Positions 36,966-39,366 of a stretch of 39,366 nt of DNA are shown here, one piece after another. The first letter of the stretch is position 1. Each line of letters starts with the position of its first letter. A program made the position numbers and the translations under genes. The notes under the pieces were generated by a model. That model was not told the origin of the DNA, searched no databases, and worked only from the letters and a program-made list of their open reading frames with translations. The stretch covers positions 50,850 through 90,215 of the forward strand of contig JAUNSO010000009.1 in assembly GCA_030539165.1 (NCBI GenBank). Direction: 5' to 3'. The stretch comes from a bacterium (GTDB lineage Bacteria > Bacillota > Clostridia > Lachnospirales > Lachnospiraceae).

Positions 36966-38657
36966 ATGAGTATGACGATGGAGACGGTGTTTGGGCTGGC
37001 AGGCGGGCTTGCTATGTTTTTGTTTGGGATGAATATGATGTCGGAGGCTCTGCAGAAGGCTGCGGGTGAGAAGATGAAGAAGATTCTGGCGCTTCTGACT
37101 AAGAATCCGGTTCTTGGGGTACTGGCGGGGACTTTGGTGACGGCGGTATTGCAGAGTTCGAGTGCTACAACGGTTATGATTATCGGATTTGTCAGTGCGG
37201 GACTTATGACATTGCCGCAGGCTATTTCTGTTATACTGGGTGCGAATATTGGTACGACAATGACTGCTCAGCTGATGGCGTTTAAGATTAGTGATTATAT
37301 ATGGCTGATTGTATTTGTGGGGTTTATCATTTCTTTTTTGTGTAAAAATGAAAAAATAAAGAGTATCGGTCAGACGATTTTTGCGTTTGGTGTTTTGTTT
37401 GTGGGAATTGAGACAATGGGTAGTGTTATGAAGCCTTTGGCCAGCAGTCCTGTTTTTCTTGGTATGATTGAGAAAGTATCGCATGTACCGATTTTGGGTG
37501 TATGCGTCGGGGCATTGATGACACTTGTTGTACAAAGTTCCAGTGCAACTATTGCTGTGCTTCAGAATTTTGCTTCTCAGGCGGGACCGGACGGGGTGTC
37601 GAGTGTGATTGGTCTGGCAGGAGCGATTCCGATTCTGCTGGGTGATAATATTGGAACGACGATTACAGCAATTCTGGCAAGCATCGGGCAGTCAAAGAAT
37701 GCGAAAAGAACTGCAATTGCACACAGTATTTTTAATATTACGGGAAGTGTTATATTTGTCTGTATCATTCCGTGGTATGCAAAATTTGTGGAATGGGTTT
37801 CTCCAAAAGGACCTGAGGTGGAGGTGATTTCCAGACAGATTGCAAATGCACATACGACCTTTAACGTTGCCTGTACGCTGCTATGGCTTCCGTTTATCTG
37901 GGTTCTGGTCAAGGTTGTGACATTCCTGATCCGGGGCGAGGACAAGACTGCAGAGGATGACAGATTGTCCAGATTCCTTGATACGAAGATCATCAATCAG
38001 CCGGTATTTGCAATTAAGCTGGTGACAGAGGAAATTGAAGATATCAGTATGGATATCAGAGCCGTACTGGAGAGTATACAAAAGGTTCTTGTGAAGAGTG
38101 ATGCGAAGCTGATCAGCGATACGCATGAAAGGAGCAGAAATATCGGCAAACGGATTGACGAGACGATTCAGTATCTGGCACTGCTCTTTTCAGCAGGAAG
38201 TCTGACGGAGGATCAAGCGGCGTATACATCTGATATGCTTGTGGTGCTGGAAAGTATTGATCATATTTCTAAGAGATGTATAGAGATCAGTGATTTCGGC
38301 TATGAGAAGCTGAATAAAAAGTATGAATTCTCTGATGAAGCAAAAGAGGAGCTGAAATCAGATATTTCCACGGTTGTTAAAATGTATGGCAAGGTATTGG
38401 ATTACATGAAGGGCACTATTGACAATCCGGTGAAGGAGCTTGCAGCCAATAAAGAAAAGCTTGTTAAAATGCGCAATAAGATACGCAGCAACAATGCTAA
38501 GCGTATGCAGCAGAAGACCTGCAAGAAGGCAAGCGGTGAGCTGTTTAATCAGATACTGCTCTGTCTGGAGCGAATCTCGTATGACTGCTACAATCTGTTG
38601 GAGAATGGAATCGGGCCGTTTCGGATTGAGGATACAGTGTCAGAAAGTCATTTATAA
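36966..38657 (+). CDS. Na+/phosphate cotransporter with PhoU-like C-terminal domain
   Basis: 563 aa. The membrane part (about residues 1-310) has two inverted repeats of the NptA/Na_Pi_cotrans family, each with the QSSSAT motif (VLQSSSATTVMIIGF and VVQSSSATIAVL) and the partner motif GANIGTT / GDNIGTT. The C-terminal part (about 340-555) is helical and resembles PhoU. AGGAG is 6 nt before ATG 36966. The upstream Pho box suggests induction during phosphate starvation. Sodium coupling fits the sodium-type ATP synthase in the same window. It is convergent with the queT-family gene. Confidence 0.95.
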   Translation: MSMTMETVFGLAGGLAMFLFGMNMMSEALQKAAGEKMKKILALLTKNPVLGVLAGTLVTAVLQSSSATTVMIIGFVSAGLMTLPQAISVILGANIGTTMTAQLMAFKISDYIWLIVFVGFIISFLCKNEKIKSIGQTIFAFGVLFVGIETMGSVMKPLASSPVFLGMIEKVSHVPILGVCVGALMTLVVQSSSATIAVLQNFASQAGPDGVSSVIGLAGAIPILLGDNIGTTITAILASIGQSKNAKRTAIAHSIFNITGSVIFVCIIPWYAKFVEWVSPKGPEVEVISRQIANAHTTFNVACTLLWLPFIWVLVKVVTFLIRGEDKTAEDDRLSRFLDTKIINQPVFAIKLVTEEIEDISMDIRAVLESIQKVLVKSDAKLISDTHERSRNIGKRIDETIQYLALLFSAGSLTEDQAAYTSDMLVVLESIDHISKRCIEISDFGYEKLNKKYEFSDEAKEELKSDISTVVKMYGKVLDYMKGTIDNPVKELAANKEKLVKMRNKIRSNNAKRMQQKTCKKASGELFNQILLCLERISYDCYNLLENGIGPFRIEDTVSESHL

Positions 38658-38661
38658 AATA

Positions 38662-38695
38662 ATACCGTCGGACGGAAACGACCGGCGGTATGTTT
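38662..38695. terminator. Bidirectional terminator between the cotransporter and QueT genes
   Basis: A 10-bp stem (ATACCGTCGG / CCGGCGGTAT, one wobble) at 38662-38671 and 38682-38691, with a T-rich tail on the minus strand and a weaker one on the plus strand. Confidence 0.65.
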
Positions 38696-38696
38696 A

Positions 38697-39263
38697 TTAT
38701 CGCTTTGGAAATATGGTGTATTCGTATTTCATGAGTGAGAATAAAAGAGTCAGTCCGAGTAGTCCACAGGAGATGAGTTCTCCGATTCCTACGGTCAACA
38801 TGAAGTAAGGAATGGAACCTTCGAAGTGGTAGACGTAGGCGAGGACGTAGGGGACAATCAGGGTATTGGCAATGATAGGCGGCAGCGGTGTCAGCCACTT
38901 GATTAAGGTGGTGATGGCATGGCTGTTTTTTGACTGCGCGGAATTGATTGAGCGCGTTGCTGCTATACGATCTGATAAGCGGCGCAGCAAATAGGTGCCG
39001 ATGGCTCCGAGCAGGGTAGCAAGACTTCCGAAGATAACATCGAGAGGCATGCAGCCGGTTAAGAGATTGCTGAGCAGACAGCCGATGAACAGACCGGGGA
39101 TGGCAATCGGGGTAAAGTAGGGTAAGACGGTGAGTGCTTCTGAGAAGCGTACCTGAACGGCATAGTTTGCGAGACCAAATGCGTTTGCAAGATAGGTCAG
39201 CACGATGTAGATAGCAGCAATGGCTGCTGCCTGTGTGGTGATCAGTACTTTTTTGTTTTTCAT
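38697..39263 (-). CDS. QueT-family transporter (predicted queuosine-precursor importer)
   Basis: 188 aa membrane protein with about five or six helices. It begins MKNKKVLITTQAAAIAAIYI and has the family segments YAVQVRFSEALTVLPYFTP and GLFIGCLLSNLLTG, and TPLPPIIANTLIVPYVL. It fits QueT (COG4708), a predicted S component of an ECF-type importer for queuosine precursors. I chose ATG 39263 because AGGGAGA lies about 8 nt upstream on the minus strand; an earlier in-frame start at 39320 would add 19 residues without family similarity. ECF energy-coupling genes are not in this window. The leader upstream contains two hairpins. Confidence 0.92.
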   Translation of the reverse strand: MKNKKVLITTQAAAIAAIYIVLTYLANAFGLANYAVQVRFSEALTVLPYFTPIAIPGLFIGCLLSNLLTGCMPLDVIFGSLATLLGAIGTYLLRRLSDRIAATRSINSAQSKNSHAITTLIKWLTPLPPIIANTLIVPYVLAYVYHFEGSIPYFMLTVGIGELISCGLLGLTLLFSLMKYEYTIFPKR

Positions 39264-39293
39264 ATTCAATTCTCCCTGTAGTTTTGTTTTTTC

Positions 39294-39351
39294 GGCAATT
39301 GTAGTCTTATTTTTCAGCAATTTGCCTCTGTGAGGAAGGTTACGAACTCAC
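39294..39351 (-). promoter_or_regulatory. Structured leader upstream of the QueT-family gene (possible riboswitch)
   Basis: Minus strand: a 5-bp hairpin GTGAG/CTCAC (39351-39347 with 39334-39330) and a stem GGCAAATTG/CAATTGCC with one bulged A (39326-39318 with 39301-39294), followed by an A-rich stretch. queT genes often carry preQ1 riboswitches, but I cannot match this to a preQ1 class, and the window ends 15 nt beyond it. Confidence 0.3.
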
Positions 39352-39366
39352 GGTTGTTATCATACA

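Noticed and set aside
36849..37535. 228-aa open frame on the minus strand opposite the Na/Pi cotransporter
   Set aside because: Composition (very rich in His, Asn, Arg, Thr) is that of an antisense shadow of a membrane protein gene; it also runs across the Pho box side without a start signal.

Overview
The window looks like a chromosomal segment of an obligately anaerobic, low-to-mid GC Firmicute, most likely a gut Lachnospiraceae (Clostridia). This rests on the gdpP-rplI-dnaB synteny, pyruvate formate-lyase fermentation genes, a YesM/YesN-type two-component pair beside a carbohydrate ABC importer, a MecA adaptor, CwlJ/SleB- and GH18-type wall hydrolases, and an F-type ATP synthase whose c subunit carries a complete sodium-binding signature. 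No rRNA, tRNA, CRISPR array, insertion sequence or prophage was recognised.

Layout. 1-288: 3' end of an alanine-rich tandem-repeat protein. 424-4756: gdpP (c-di-AMP phosphodiesterase), rplI, dnaB, then a small MerR-type regulator. 4842-8611 (minus): a pyruvate formate-lyase (PFL) locus with the catalytic core, a 72-aa cysteine-motif protein, a separate 80-aa glycyl-radical domain, the radical-SAM activase and a 2[4Fe-4S] ferredoxin. 8913-9913: a DUF1858 redox-disulfide protein and mecA. 9914-10679: long intergenic region with promoters and inverted repeats. 10680-18374: GH18 wall hydrolase, response regulator and sensor kinase (minus), then a sugar ABC importer (two permeases and a binding lipoprotein). 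18512-23731: wall amidase, threonylcarbamoyl-AMP synthase, RpiB, Upp, dCMP deaminase, a coiled-coil CwlJ/SleB-like hydrolase and a DUF402 protein. 23908-31207: full atp operon (atpZ-I-B-E-F-H-A-G-D-C). 31347-36642: a hypothetical protein, a methyltransferase, a large membrane-anchored protein and an M29 aminopeptidase. 36643-39263: a large palindromic element, a Pho box, a Na/Pi cotransporter and a QueT-family transporter.

The most unusual feature is the PFL locus. The enzyme is naturally split exactly at the junction between its (beta/alpha) core, which has the Cys-Cys pair, and its C-terminal glycyl-radical domain. The two parts are separated by a gene whose N-terminal half resembles the radical domain but whose C-terminal half has a cysteine motif (CX2CX6C) in place of the radical-glycine loop. 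The PFL transcript is predicted to start with a 5'-terminal stem-loop and to have a highly structured leader. Other points worth checking are the sodium signature of AtpE, two large hairpins between atpG and atpD, a three-repeat Pho box before the phosphate transporter, and a ~165-nt imperfect palindrome that encloses a terminator.
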